A DNA stretch of 38,495 nucleotides from Streptomyces bobili (GCF_002154575.1 NZ_MUBA01000168.1:1-38495); one strand, 5' to 3'. Numbered from the stretch's first letter, positions 1-7,830 are shown. Translations and numbers: made by a program. Notes: a model not told the origin generated them from the letters alone.

Positions 1-990
1 CGGCAGCACCATCCAGCCCAGCCGCAGCGCCGGCGACAGGCTCTTGCTGACCGAGCCGAGGTGGATCACGTGCTCGGGGTCCAGGCCCTGGAGCGCGCCC
101 ACGGGCCTGCGGTCGTAGCGGAACTCGCCGTCGTAGTCGTCCTCCAGCACCACCGTGCCACGCGCGCGTGCCCAGTCGATCACCGCGGCCCGGCGGGTGG
201 CGTGCAGCGGACCGCCGGTCGGGAACTGATGCGCGGGCGTGAGCAGCACCCCCCGCTCGCGCCCCAGGAGGTCGACGCGCGCCCCGTCCCCGTCGAGCGG
301 CAGCGCGACCGTCCGTACGCCCGCCGCGGCCAGCAGCTCCCGGTGGAACCCCAGCCCGTACGCCTCCACCGCCAGCGGACCGCGCAGCACGCCGCCCCCG
401 CCCTGGCCGAACAGCAGCCGCAGCGCGTGCGCGAAGCCGGAGCAGATCACGATGCGGTCGGGTTCGGTGCGCACGCCACGCGCGCGTGCCAGGTACGCGG
501 TGAGCGCCTCGCGCAACTCGCGGCGCCCGGCGGGGGCACCGGGCCCGAACACCTCGTTGGGCGCCTGCTGGAGCGCCCGCCGGTAGGACGCCAGCCAGGC
601 CGCGCGCGGGAACGCCGACACGTCCGGGCTGCCCTGCCGGAGGTCGTGCAGGCGGCCATGCGCGCGTGGAGCTGCCTCAACGGGCCCTCGCGCGGTGTGT
701 CGCAGGGGTTCCACGCGGTCGGCGACCCGCGTCCCGGACCCCTGGCGAGCCGTCAGCCAGCCCTCCGCCACCAGCTCCGCGTAGGCGTCGGCCACGGTGT
801 TGCGCGCGACCCCGAGGTCGGCGGCGAGCGAACGGTACGGCGGCAGCCGGGTGCCCGGAGCGAGCCGCCCGCCGCGCACGGCGTCGCGCAGCGCCCGGAT
901 CAGCGCGGCCCGCCGCCCGCCAGGACCGGACAGTTCCAGATGCAGGTCGGCGCCGATCCGCTCAGCGGAATTGACCCATGATTCCTCCAT
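1..990 (-). CDS. MocR-family regulator (GntR-type HTH plus aminotransferase-like domain), 3' part outside the window
   Basis: I translated this frame by hand from an ATG at 990. It opens with a short lead, then a winged-helix DNA-binding region (about residues 20-85, with the GntR pattern LPPYRSLAADLGVARNTVAD and then EGWLTARQGSGTRVA). This continues into a fold-type-I PLP aminotransferase-like domain (FGPGDPRGRRELREAL, later VVLEDDYDGEFRY and HLGSVSKSLSPALRLGW, where the serine-lysine pair is the expected PLP lysine). That architecture defines MocR/PdxR regulators, which usually sense a vitamin B6 form or an amino compound and control a divergent gene. The C-terminus runs off the left edge. 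The start follows a TAGGGT box by 8 nt, so the transcript is probably leaderless. It diverges from the AhpD-like gene at 1038 across 47 bp and probably controls it; the effector is unknown. Confidence 0.88.
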   Translation of the reverse strand, partial: MEESWVNSAERIGADLHLELSGPGGRRAALIRALRDAVRGGRLAPGTRLPPYRSLAADLGVARNTVADAYAELVAEGWLTARQGSGTRVADRVEPLRHTARGPVEAAPRAHGRLHDLRQGSPDVSAFPRAAWLASYRRALQQAPNEVFGPGAPAGRRELREALTAYLARARGVRTEPDRIVICSGFAHALRLLFGQGGGGVLRGPLAVEAYGLGFHRELLAAAGVRTVALPLDGDGARVDLLGRERGVLLTPAHQFPTGGPLHATRRAAVIDWARARGTVVLEDDYDGEFRYDRRPVGALQGLDPEHVIHLGSVSKSLSPALRLGWMVLP

Positions 991-1037
991 GAGAATGCAC
1001 CCTACAGAGGGTCTTTCCGGCCCGTAGATTGATCTGC
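991..1037. promoter_or_regulatory. Divergent promoter region with two leaderless start signals and a 14-bp inverted repeat
   Basis: Rightwards, TAGATT at 1025-1030 sits 7 nt before the ATG at 1038. Leftwards, TAGGGT (complement of 999-1004) sits 8 nt before the ATG at 990. Neither gene has a purine-rich ribosome-binding site, which fits leaderless transcripts. A perfect inverted repeat ACCCT-ACAG-AGGGT at 999-1012 covers the leftward -10 box and the -35 region of the rightward promoter. I infer that it is the operator of the MocR-type protein, allowing both self-repression and control of the AhpD-like gene. Confidence 0.6.
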
Positions 1038-1577
1038 ATGACGACGACGAACACGATCGACACCCGGACGACCACGACCGAGACCCAGTCCCTGCCCACC
1101 GCCGCGATCGCCGCCGCCGAGGCCGGCCGGAGCCGTCTGGACCTCGCGAAGTCCGCCCGCAAGGCGTTCCGCGCGCTCGTCGGCTTCGACGCTGCCGCCC
1201 GCGAGGGACTCGACCCCGCCCTCGTCGAACTGATCCAGATCCGCGCCTCCCACCTCAACCACTGTGCCTACTGCCTCCACATGCACACCAACGACGCACG
1301 CAAGGCAGGCGAGAGCGAGGACCGCCTGCACCTGGTCGCCGTCTGGCGGGAGGCCCGGCACTTCTTCACCGAGAAGGAGCAGGCCGCCCTGGCCCTGACG
1401 GAGGCGGTCACGCTGGTGGCCGACGGCGGTGTCCCCGACGACGTCTACGCCGAGGCCGCGGCCCGTTTCGACGACGCCGAACTCGCCCAGGTGCTGGCCC
1501 TCATCTGCACGATCAACACCTGGAACCGGGTCGCCATCGCCACGGCCAAGGTCGCGGGCACGGACGAGCGGCGCTGA
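1038..1577 (+). CDS. AhpD-like / carboxymuconolactone decarboxylase family protein
   Basis: A 179-residue protein with the AhpD-type redox motif HCAYCLHMH: Cys76-x-x-Cys79 followed by His83, preceded by the helix ALVELIQIRASHLN. Members of this family act as peroxidase partners of alkyl hydroperoxide reductase or as general thiol-dependent peroxidases. The first 30 residues are Thr-rich and look disordered. I chose the ATG at 1038 over the TTG at 1029 because it lies 7 nt downstream of TAGATT, as expected for a leaderless gene. It is divergent from the MocR-type regulator, a pairing I have seen often in actinomycetes. The substrate is unknown. Confidence 0.88.
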   Translation: MTTTNTIDTRTTTTETQSLPTAAIAAAEAGRSRLDLAKSARKAFRALVGFDAAAREGLDPALVELIQIRASHLNHCAYCLHMHTNDARKAGESEDRLHLVAVWREARHFFTEKEQAALALTEAVTLVADGGVPDDVYAEAAARFDDAELAQVLALICTINTWNRVAIATAKVAGTDERR

Positions 1578-1601
1578 AACGACCGGCCGCCGGCCCGCGG
1601 T

Positions 1602-1721
1602 CGGTCATCGGCCGCGCGTCCTTCCTGCGGGCTCGTCCGCACGGTCATCGGCCCCGCGCCTTCCCTGCGGGCTCGCCCGCACGGTCACCGGCCCCGCGCC
1701 TTCCCTGCGCTCGTCTATACG
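1602..1721. repeat. Three tandem copies of a 40-bp repeat
   Basis: Units begin at 1602, 1642 and 1682 with CGGTCATCGG or CGGTCACCGG and run through CCGCGCCTTCCCTGCGGGCT with a few changes. A fourth partial unit (GCTCATCGGCCGGTCG) follows at 1721. The array fills the gap between two convergent genes and overlaps the last codon of gltD. It has no dyad long enough to be a standard terminator. Confidence 0.75.
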
Positions 1722-3202
1722 CTCATCGGCCGGTCGTACGGTCCGATCGGCGCCGGCAACCGTGAGCTTCCCGTCAGCGCGCGGTCGACGGCCGCCGCGA
1801 CCGCCCGTCCCTCCGCGATCGCCCACACGATCAGCGACTGCCCGCGCGCGGCGTCCCCGGCGGCGAACACGCCGGGAACGTTCGTCGCGAAGTCCGTGTC
1901 CCGCGCGATCGTGCCGCGCGGCTCCAGCGCCAGCCCCAGCTGTTCGATCAGCCCGTCGTCGCGGTCGGGCCCGGAGAAACCCAGGGCGAGCAGCACCAGA
2001 TCGGCGGGGAGCGCGCGTGCGGTGCCCTCCACGGGCCGCCGTTTCTCGTCGACCTCGACGAGGTGCAGCGCCCGGACGTGCCCACTCTCGTCACCGGTGA
2101 AGCGGAGCGTGGACGCCGCGAAGAGGCGCGCGTCCGCGTCGGCGGCCGGCGCCGTGCCGAGATGGCGCGCCTCCTCGTGCGCCGCGGACAGCCGGTAGAT
2201 CTTCGGGTACGTCGGCCAGGGATCGGCGTCCTCGTCGCGCTCCGCGCCCGGCTGGGCGTAGATGTCCAGCTGGGTCACCGACGCGGCGCCCTCCCGGATC
2301 GCCGTGCCCAGACAGTCGGCGCCCGTGTCGCCGCCGCCGACGATGACGACGTGCTTGCCTGCGGCGGACATCGGGGACCGCTCCAGGTCGCCCTCGCACA
2401 CCCGGTTCGCCAGCGGCAGGTACTCCATGGCCTGCTGGATGCCGGTCAACTCCCGCCCCGGTACGTGCAGTTCCCGCCACTCGGTCGCTCCGGTGGCGAT
2501 CACCACGGCGTCGTAGCGGGTCCGCAGATCGTCGGCCATGACGTCCCGCCCGATGGTCGTCGACGTACGGAACTTCGTGCCCTCCGCCCGCATCTGCTCG
2601 ATCCGGCGCTCCAGGTGCCGCTTCCCCATCTTGAACTCGGGGATGCCGTACCGCATCAGCCCGCCGATGCGGTCGTCCTTCTCGTAGACGGCGACCGTGT
2701 GCCCGGCCCGCGTCAGCTGCTGCGCGGCGGCCAGCCCGGTGGGCCCGGAGCCGATCACCGCCACCGTCCGCCCGGACAGCCGGTCCGGCGGCCGGGGCGG
2801 GGTGAGTCCGTCCGCCCAGGCCCGGTCGGCGATGGCGACCTCGACGTTCTTGATGGTGACGGCGGGCTGGTTGATGGCCAGCACGCACCCCGCCTCGCAC
2901 GGCGCCGGACACAACCGGCCGGTGAACTCGGGGAAGTTGTTCGTCGCGTGCAGCCGGTCGCTCGCCGCCCGCCAGTCCTCACGCGAGACCAGGTCGTTCC
3001 ACTCGGGGATCAGGTTGCCGAGCGGGCAGGCCTCGTGGCAGAACGGGACACCGCAGTCCATGCAGCGGTCGGCCTGTTCGCTGATGATGGGGAGCAGCGC
3101 GCCGGGGACGTACACCTCGTCCCAGTCGCGGACCCGCTCCCCGGCCGGCCTGCGTGGCCAGTCCTGGCGGGGCGTGGTCATGAAACCCTTGGGATCGGCC
3201 AT
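1715..3202 (-). CDS. gltD: Glutamate synthase small subunit (NADPH, FAD and Fe-S flavoprotein), no gltB adjacent
   Basis: A full-length 495-residue GltD. The N-terminal Fe-S region carries Cys47, Cys50, Cys55 and Cys59 (RCMDCGVPFCHEACP), then Cys98, Cys102 and Cys106 (CPAPCEAGC). A first dinucleotide fold follows (AVIGSGPTGLAAAQQL, FAD), then a second (HVVIVGGGDTGADCLG, NADPH), and the C-terminal FAD contact FAAGDAARGQSLIVWAI. GltD feeds NADPH electrons to GltB, which makes glutamate from glutamine and 2-oxoglutarate. The ATG at 3202 has AAGGAAG 7 nt upstream. The next gene upstream on the same strand encodes a DUF1772 membrane protein, not GltB. This may therefore be a second gltD copy, or a stand-alone GltD-like electron-transfer subunit serving another oxidoreductase. 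Confidence 0.93.
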   Translation of the reverse strand: MADPKGFMTTPRQDWPRRPAGERVRDWDEVYVPGALLPIISEQADRCMDCGVPFCHEACPLGNLIPEWNDLVSREDWRAASDRLHATNNFPEFTGRLCPAPCEAGCVLAINQPAVTIKNVEVAIADRAWADGLTPPRPPDRLSGRTVAVIGSGPTGLAAAQQLTRAGHTVAVYEKDDRIGGLMRYGIPEFKMGKRHLERRIEQMRAEGTKFRTSTTIGRDVMADDLRTRYDAVVIATGATEWRELHVPGRELTGIQQAMEYLPLANRVCEGDLERSPMSAAGKHVVIVGGGDTGADCLGTAIREGAASVTQLDIYAQPGAERDEDADPWPTYPKIYRLSAAHEEARHLGTAPAADADARLFAASTLRFTGDESGHVRALHLVEVDEKRRPVEGTARALPADLVLLALGFSGPDRDDGLIEQLGLALEPRGTIARDTDFATNVPGVFAAGDAARGQSLIVWAIAEGRAVAAAVDRALTGSSRLPAPIGPYDRPMSV

Positions 3203-3331
3203 GGCCGTCTTCCTTGCGTGCGCGTGCGACGGGGCCGTGCGTCATCGGGCGGCACTCTTCCGGCCACGATACGTCCCCTCCCCGCCCCGCGCAGAGCGTC
3301 GGACAGCGCTTGCTGCGCGCGTGCCGGGCGC

Positions 3332-3811
3332 TCATGTCAGAGCCAGCACGTAGGTGAGCGCGGCGGCGGCCGAGGCGACCGTGCGGACGTGGTTCCACGC
3401 CGTCCACTCGCTCACGTACACCGGCCAGTAGGCGGTCGCCTCCGGGGTGTCCGGGGCCTGCGCGAGCAAGGTGTTGTTGCGGGGCACGTTCGCCAGCGCG
3501 GTCACCCCGAACGAGCCGAAGACATACAGCGCACTGCCCAGCAGCAGCTCCACCGCCCCCTCGTCCGGCCACCGCACGAACGTCACCACGGCGATCACCG
3601 CACACAGCACCGCCGAGCCGACGAACAGGAGCATGAACGCCGGCCTCACCGCCGCCACGTTGATCGCCTTCATCGCGGCGGCGCCCTGCGCGGGCGGCAG
3701 CGAGGCCAGTCCTTTCATCACGAAGGTCGAGAACCCGCAGAAGACCCCCGCCACCAGCCCGGTCCCCAGCGCCCCGAGCACCACCAGCACGAAATACGGT
3801 CCCTCGATCAT
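3332..3811 (-). CDS. DUF1772 (anthrone-oxygenase-like) membrane protein
   Basis: A 159-residue protein with four likely membrane segments: near residues 5-25, 50-70, 80-100 and at the C-terminus. The end pattern, NNTLL...YWPVYVSEWTAWNHVRT then a hydrophobic helix, is typical of DUF1772. A few members take part in polyketide anthrone oxidation, but most have no known role. The ATG at 3811 was chosen because GGGAGGG lies a few bases upstream; an upstream in-frame start lacks such a site. It is followed by gltD on the same strand after a 129-bp gap, so co-transcription is possible but not evident. Confidence 0.8.
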   Translation of the reverse strand: MIEGPYFVLVVLGALGTGLVAGVFCGFSTFVMKGLASLPPAQGAAAMKAINVAAVRPAFMLLFVGSAVLCAVIAVVTFVRWPDEGAVELLLGSALYVFGSFGVTALANVPRNNTLLAQAPDTPEATAYWPVYVSEWTAWNHVRTVASAAAALTYVLALT

Positions 3812-3976
3812 GTCGTCCCTCCCACACCCTGCCGGGCACCCGCCCGCCTTCTGTCCGTCCGTCCCCACCAGTCAAGTCGCCCGCGTGAACAGCCACCATC
3901 GCCGAGAGCCTCGGCCCCATACGCGAACGTCCAGGGGCGGGGACCGCCCCGCTTCCCTCCTCGCCTCCGCCGCAGC

Positions 3977-4678
3977 TCAGCGACCGGCGCCTGCCTCCGT
4001 CTCCCACCCCCATTCCCGCAGCACCGTCTCCACGCCCGCCGCGATCCGCCGCCGCGCCTGCCGTCGCGGCACTCCGCCCATCAGCAGCCCGTCGTACGAG
4101 GTGTCCAGATGCCGTACGGACGCCACCACCGCCGAGACGACCGCCCCCTCGGACAACGCCCGCCCGGCGGCGCTGCGCCCGACCCTCCCGCTGCCCCGCA
4201 CCGACGCGTGCGCGGCGATCTCCTCGGCCCGGTCCCGCGGGCAGCCGGGGAACAGCCGCAGGATCTCCACCGCGAACGCCTCCGCGAACCGCGCGTCCCG
4301 CGCCGCCCGCAACCGGGCGTCCCGCACCCGTCGCCGTCCCCGCGCCTCGGCGTCCGCCAGGCAGCGCGTCTCCGCCCGCGCCAGCCCCGCCTCCTCGACG
4401 AGGACGCCCTGCCGCTCATAGCGCCCTTTGCGGCGGTTGAACCGGACGACGACCACCGAGAGCCTGCTCTCCTCCCGCGCCCTGCGGGTGAGCGCCGTGT
4501 CACCGCGCGGCAGGAACACCAGATGCCCCAGGTCCGCGCAGCCGAGACAGTACGGTGCCCGGTCCTCGACGACGAGCATCGGCAGCGGCCCCCGCCCGCA
4601 CCCGGCGCAGTGCCGCCGCCGCGACGGCTGGATCACGACAAGCCCGGCAGTGGGCGGGGGAGTTGAGACGTCCTGCAT
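3977..4678 (-). CDS. DUF2293 family protein with a zinc-ribbon-like N-terminus
   Basis: A 233-residue, Arg-rich soluble protein. Cys24-x-x-Cys27 and Cys44-x-x-Cys47 (HCAGCGRG and YCLGCADLGHLVFLPRG) form a probable zinc ribbon. A long basic helical stretch follows (residues 60-135, rich in Arg and Ala), then the DUF2293 core (AFAVEILRLFPGCPRDRAEEIAAHAS, then SVRHLDTSYDGLLMGGVPRRQAR). The domain is widespread in actinobacteria and fungi and its function is unknown. Basic charge plus a zinc ribbon suggests nucleic-acid contact, which is inference only. The ATG at 4678 is the best start because the protein resembles the family from there; the ribosome-binding site is weak (GGGGAGGGGGA about 13 nt upstream). 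Confidence 0.75.
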   Translation of the reverse strand: MQDVSTPPPTAGLVVIQPSRRRHCAGCGRGPLPMLVVEDRAPYCLGCADLGHLVFLPRGDTALTRRAREESRLSVVVVRFNRRKGRYERQGVLVEEAGLARAETRCLADAEARGRRRVRDARLRAARDARFAEAFAVEILRLFPGCPRDRAEEIAAHASVRGSGRVGRSAAGRALSEGAVVSAVVASVRHLDTSYDGLLMGGVPRRQARRRIAAGVETVLREWGWETEAGAGR

Positions 4679-4833
4679 ACCGGCTGCATTCCCCCTCCCC
4701 GGTCCGCGTATGACAACGGCCGCGCACCTCCGGCACGCCGGGCGCACATGGCGGGCCTCGGCGGGCCCCCGCACCTGCCTGCCGCCCGCGGCATCCGTGA
4801 GCGCGGCGCGTTCGGAACGGCATCTGTCGCATC

Positions 4834-5475
4834 ATGGGCCATGTGCGACTCGAAGCGATCACCTGGGAACGGCTCGGCGACCTCCTCGCCGACCGCCTGC
4901 TCGACCTGAAGCCGGAGGACGGCAGCCCCTGGCCGCGCATCGCCTTCGACGGTGCCCCGGCGGCCCGCCCCGGCGACCTCGCCGAACGCGTCGCCGAAAC
5001 GCTGCGGACACGAGGCCGCCCCTCCCGCGTCGTCGACACCCAGGGCTTCCTGCGCCCCGCCTCCGTCCGCCTGGAGTACGGCCGCCATGACGTCGAGGCC
5101 TACTACGACGGCTGGTTCGACACCGGTGCCCTGTGGCGTGAGGTGTTCGGCCCCCTCGAATCCGGTGGCGACGGGCGGATCCTTCCCGACCTGTGGGACC
5201 CGGTCACCGACCGCGCCACCCGCAGCCCCTACGTCCAACTCCCGCCCCGTGGTTTCCTGTTGCTGCACGGTCCCCTCCTGCTGCGTCACTGGTTCCCCTT
5301 CGACCTGACCGTTCATGTCCTCCTGTCGTCGCCCGCCCTGCTCCGCCGCACCCCCGAGGCCGAGCGGTGGACGCTGCCCGCCTTCGAGCGCTACGACCAG
5401 GAGACCGATCCGGCGGTGGCGGCCGACGTGCTGGTCCGCGCGGACGATCCCCGGCATCCGGCGTGGAACGGGTGA
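4834..5475 (+). CDS. Uridine-kinase-like protein with a degenerate P-loop
   Basis: A 213-residue protein of the group annotated as uridine kinase in streptomycetes. The beginning of a P-loop NTPase fold is recognisable (PWPRIAFDGAPAARPGDLAE, residues 33-51), followed by a second strand ending in Asp (SRVVDTQGFLRPAS). The rest resembles the kinase family (AYYDGWFDTGALWREVFGPL, and a lid-like segment near RYDQETDP). The expected GxxxxGKS/T is replaced by GAPAARPGD, so the phosphate-binding lysine is absent. ATP hydrolysis is therefore doubtful and the annotation should be read as fold similarity only. It is divergent from the DUF2293 gene across about 155 bp. Confidence 0.7.
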   Translation: MGHVRLEAITWERLGDLLADRLLDLKPEDGSPWPRIAFDGAPAARPGDLAERVAETLRTRGRPSRVVDTQGFLRPASVRLEYGRHDVEAYYDGWFDTGALWREVFGPLESGGDGRILPDLWDPVTDRATRSPYVQLPPRGFLLLHGPLLLRHWFPFDLTVHVLLSSPALLRRTPEAERWTLPAFERYDQETDPAVAADVLVRADDPRHPAWNG

Positions 5476-5507
5476 CCAGGCGGACCATCCGGGGTGGTCC
5501 GATCCTT

Positions 5508-5550
5508 GGTCGGCTGGTCGGCTGGTCGGCTGGTCGGCTGGTCGGCTGGT
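5508..5550. repeat. Five perfect tandem copies of the octamer GGTCGGCT
   Basis: Perfect units begin at 5508, 5516, 5524, 5532 and 5540, followed by a broken unit. The array lies about 30 bp after the kinase-like gene and about 80 bp before the ATG of the PPOX gene. Copy number is likely to vary by replication slippage. It could alter spacing upstream of the next promoter, which is inference. Confidence 0.85.
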
Positions 5551-5600
5551 CCGTGGCTGGTCCACCAACGGTCCGCGAGGCAGTGTTGCCGTAACCCCTA

Positions 5601-5633
5601 TTAAATGCATGTGCATGCAACTAGGGTGCTGTC
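5601..5633 (+). promoter_or_regulatory. Leaderless promoter with a palindromic operator-like element before the PPOX gene
   Basis: TAGGGT at 5622-5627 lies 6 nt before the ATG at 5634, the spacing of a leaderless Streptomyces promoter. Just upstream are two adjoining palindromes, ATGCAT (5605-5610) and TGCATGCA (5612-5619), with the look of a MarR- or TetR-type site. They overlap the -35 region. The AT-rich TATTAAATGCAT stretch stands out from its GC-rich surroundings. The cognate regulator is not identified. Confidence 0.5.
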
Positions 5634-6047
5634 ATGACGATCTCCTCCAGCGCCCCCGTGTCCCTCGACGCCTCGGTCCGTACCCTCCTCGACGGCAGGA
5701 ACTTCGCCTCCGTCGCGACGCTCGGCCCTGACGGGGCTCCCCAGAACTCGGTGGTCTGGATCAAACGTGAGGGCGACACCGTCCTGTTCTCCTCCACCGA
5801 CGGACGGCAGAAGGTGCGCAACCTCCGCCGTGACCCCCGCATCAGCCTCTCGGTCTTCGACCTCGCCAACCCCTACACCTCCGTCGAGATCCGCGGCACC
5901 GCCGAGATCCTCCCCGACGACGACAAGCGCCTCCCTCACGAGCTGTCCCACAAGTACCTCGGCATCGACCCGCCGGCCGAGAAGGACGACGAAGTGCGCC
6001 TGATCATCCGCGTCGTGCCGCGGAAGGTCGTCGGGTTCTCGGCCTGA
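5634..6047 (+). CDS. PPOX-class F420-dependent oxidoreductase
   Basis: A 137-residue split-barrel flavin-type reductase. Typical features are FASVATLGPDGAPQNSVVWIKREGDTVLFSSTDGRQKVRNLRRDPRISLSVFD read in order across residues 23-78, then YTSVEIRGTAEI, and a final strand RLIIRVVPRKVVGFS. Small actinobacterial members of this fold bind coenzyme F420 or FMN and reduce quinones or related compounds; the cofactor here is inferred from the family. It appears to be a single-gene unit starting from a leaderless promoter. The three short tandem or palindromic elements upstream suggest specific control. Confidence 0.85.
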   Translation: MTISSSAPVSLDASVRTLLDGRNFASVATLGPDGAPQNSVVWIKREGDTVLFSSTDGRQKVRNLRRDPRISLSVFDLANPYTSVEIRGTAEILPDDDKRLPHELSHKYLGIDPPAEKDDEVRLIIRVVPRKVVGFSA

Positions 6048-6225
6048 ACCCTGCCGAGGGTGCCGTGCCACGTGTCAGGTGGCGGCTTCTGCCTGCCGCC
6101 TTCTGCCTGACGTGCGGTCGGCGACCGGCCCGGCGAGAATGGGACGCCGGGACACGAGAGTGCAGGGCGCCGGGACGGTGGCGCACACCGCGTCGCGCCG
6201 GCCGTCCCGCACCGGGAGGTACACC

Positions 6226-6666
6226 ATGACCACCGCCGGACAGATCATGCACCGGGGCGCCCAGTGGATCCCCGCCCACGAGACCCTCGACCGCGCCGCC
6301 CAGTTGATGCGCGAACTCAACGTCGGAGCCCTGCCCATCAGCGACGAGAACGAACGGCTCTGCGGCATCCTCACCGACCGCGACATCGTCGTGGGCTGTG
6401 TGGCCATGGGCCACGACCCCGCCAAGGTCACCGCCGGTCAGATGGCCAAGGGAACCCCGCGCTGGGTCGACGCCGACGCCGATGTCAGCGAGGTGCTCCA
6501 GGAGATGCAGGGTCACCAGATCAAGCGGCTGCCGGTGATCGAGAACAAGCGCCTGGTGGGCATGATCAGCGAGGCCGACCTCGCCCAGCACCTGAGTGAC
6601 GACCAGATGGCCTCGTGGGCCGAGAGCGTCTACGCCAGGACCGGTACCGGCAGCGCCCGCACCTGA
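6226..6666 (+). CDS. CBS-domain pair protein
   Basis: A 146-residue protein made almost entirely of two CBS motifs. The first spans about residues 7-62 (AAQLMRELNVGALPISDENERLCGILTDRDIV) and the second about 75-130 (VSEVLQEMQGHQIKRLPVIENKRLVGMISEADLA). Pairs like this bind adenosine nucleotides and act as energy or redox sensors, often in stress or hypoxia responses of actinobacteria. GGGAGG at 6214-6219, 6 nt before the ATG at 6226, fixes the start. It is convergent with corA across 25 bp; the sequence GCCGGC-CC-GCCGGC in that gap (6668-6681) could serve as a short shared terminator. Partner proteins cannot be inferred from context. Confidence 0.9.
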   Translation: MTTAGQIMHRGAQWIPAHETLDRAAQLMRELNVGALPISDENERLCGILTDRDIVVGCVAMGHDPAKVTAGQMAKGTPRWVDADADVSEVLQEMQGHQIKRLPVIENKRLVGMISEADLAQHLSDDQMASWAESVYARTGTGSART

Positions 6667-6691
6667 CGCCGGCCCGCCGGCAACCGCCCCC

Positions 6692-7819
6692 TCAGAGCCA
6701 GCCGTTGCGCCGGAAGCCGCGGTACAGGGACAGACAGGCGACGGTTATCAGCCCGATCGCCATGCCGTAGCCGTACTTCCAGTGCAGCTCCGGCATGTGG
6801 TCGAAGTTCATGCCGTAGACCCCGCAGATCATCGTCGGCACGGCGACGATCGCGGCCCACGCGGTGATCTTCCGCATGTCCTCGTTCTGCGCCACCGTGA
6901 CCTGGGCGAGGTGCGCCTGGAGGATCGAGTTGAGCAGTTCGTCGAAGGCTGAGATCTGTTCCGTGGCGCGCAGCAGATGGTCGGAGACATCCCGGAAGTA
7001 GGCCTGTATCTCCGGATCCACCACCCGCATCGGCCGGGCCGCCAGATCCTGGAGCGGCCGGCTCAGCGGAACCACCGCCCGCTTCAGCTCCAGGAGTTCG
7101 CGCTTGAGCTGGTAGATGCGCCCGGGGTCGGCCCGCGCGCCGTTCTCCGCGAAGACGTCCGTCTCGACCTGGTCGATGTCCGCGTGGACGGAGTCGATGA
7201 CGTTGAGATATTCGTCGACCACGTGGTCCGCGACCGCGTGCAGCACCGCCGACGGTCCCTTGGCGAGCTGGCCGGGAGCGGACTCCAGTTCCTCGCGCAG
7301 CGGACCCAGCGATCCGTGCCGGCCGTGGCGCACGGTGACGACGAAGTCCTGGCCGACGAACACCATGATCTCGCCGGTGTTGACCACCTCGCTCGTCGAC
7401 GTGAGCTGCTCGTGCTCGACGTAGCAGACGGTTTTGAACACGGCGAACAGCGTCTCGCCGTACCGCTCCACCTTCGGGCGCTGATGGGCCTCGACCGCGT
7501 CCTCGACGGCCAGTGGATGCAGGTCGAAGAGGTCGGCGATGCCCGCGAACTCCGCGTTCGTCGGCTCGTGGAGCCCGAGCCAGACGAAACCGTGCCCGCT
7601 CTTGCGCACCCGCTCCACGGTGTCGACCAGATCGCCGCCGACCGGGGCGCGGGTTCCCTCGCGGTACGTCACGCAGTTCACCACCGAGGAGCCCAGCGGG
7701 GAGCGCGCGGGGTGGCTCAGATCGACCCGCACACGTCGGCGGGCCAGGCGCGCCACCCTGCGCAGGCCGCCGACTCCGCCCAGGCCAGTGACCTTCCGCA
7801 GATTTCCCGCCATGGTCAT
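6692..7819 (-). CDS. corA: CorA-family magnesium/cobalt transporter
   Basis: A 375-residue protein. A large cytoplasmic domain (residues 40-300) includes HEPTNAEFAGIADLFDLHPLAVEDAVEAHQRPK, read as separate segments, and a long stalk helix. Two C-terminal membrane helices carry the signature YGMNF in the loop after the first helix (MICGVYGMNFDHMPELHWKYGYG). The short basic tail RGFRRNGWL matches the family. The ATG at 7819 is preceded by AGGAGG, and a second ATG lies two codons later. No obvious Mg riboswitch (M-box) was recognised in the upstream 280 bp. The N-terminal 35 residues are Arg-rich and longer than in many homologues. Confidence 0.92.
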   Translation of the reverse strand: MTMAGNLRKVTGLGGVGGLRRVARLARRRVRVDLSHPARSPLGSSVVNCVTYREGTRAPVGGDLVDTVERVRKSGHGFVWLGLHEPTNAEFAGIADLFDLHPLAVEDAVEAHQRPKVERYGETLFAVFKTVCYVEHEQLTSTSEVVNTGEIMVFVGQDFVVTVRHGRHGSLGPLREELESAPGQLAKGPSAVLHAVADHVVDEYLNVIDSVHADIDQVETDVFAENGARADPGRIYQLKRELLELKRAVVPLSRPLQDLAARPMRVVDPEIQAYFRDVSDHLLRATEQISAFDELLNSILQAHLAQVTVAQNEDMRKITAWAAIVAVPTMICGVYGMNFDHMPELHWKYGYGMAIGLITVACLSLYRGFRRNGWL

Positions 7820-7830
7820 CCGGACCTCCT

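Noticed and set aside
1605..1826. Short open frames across the 40-bp repeat
   Set aside because: They simply translate the tandem repeat and have no start signal or similarity.
1602..5550. CRISPR array in the tandem repeats
   Set aside because: The repeats have no unique spacers of regular length and no cas genes are nearby.
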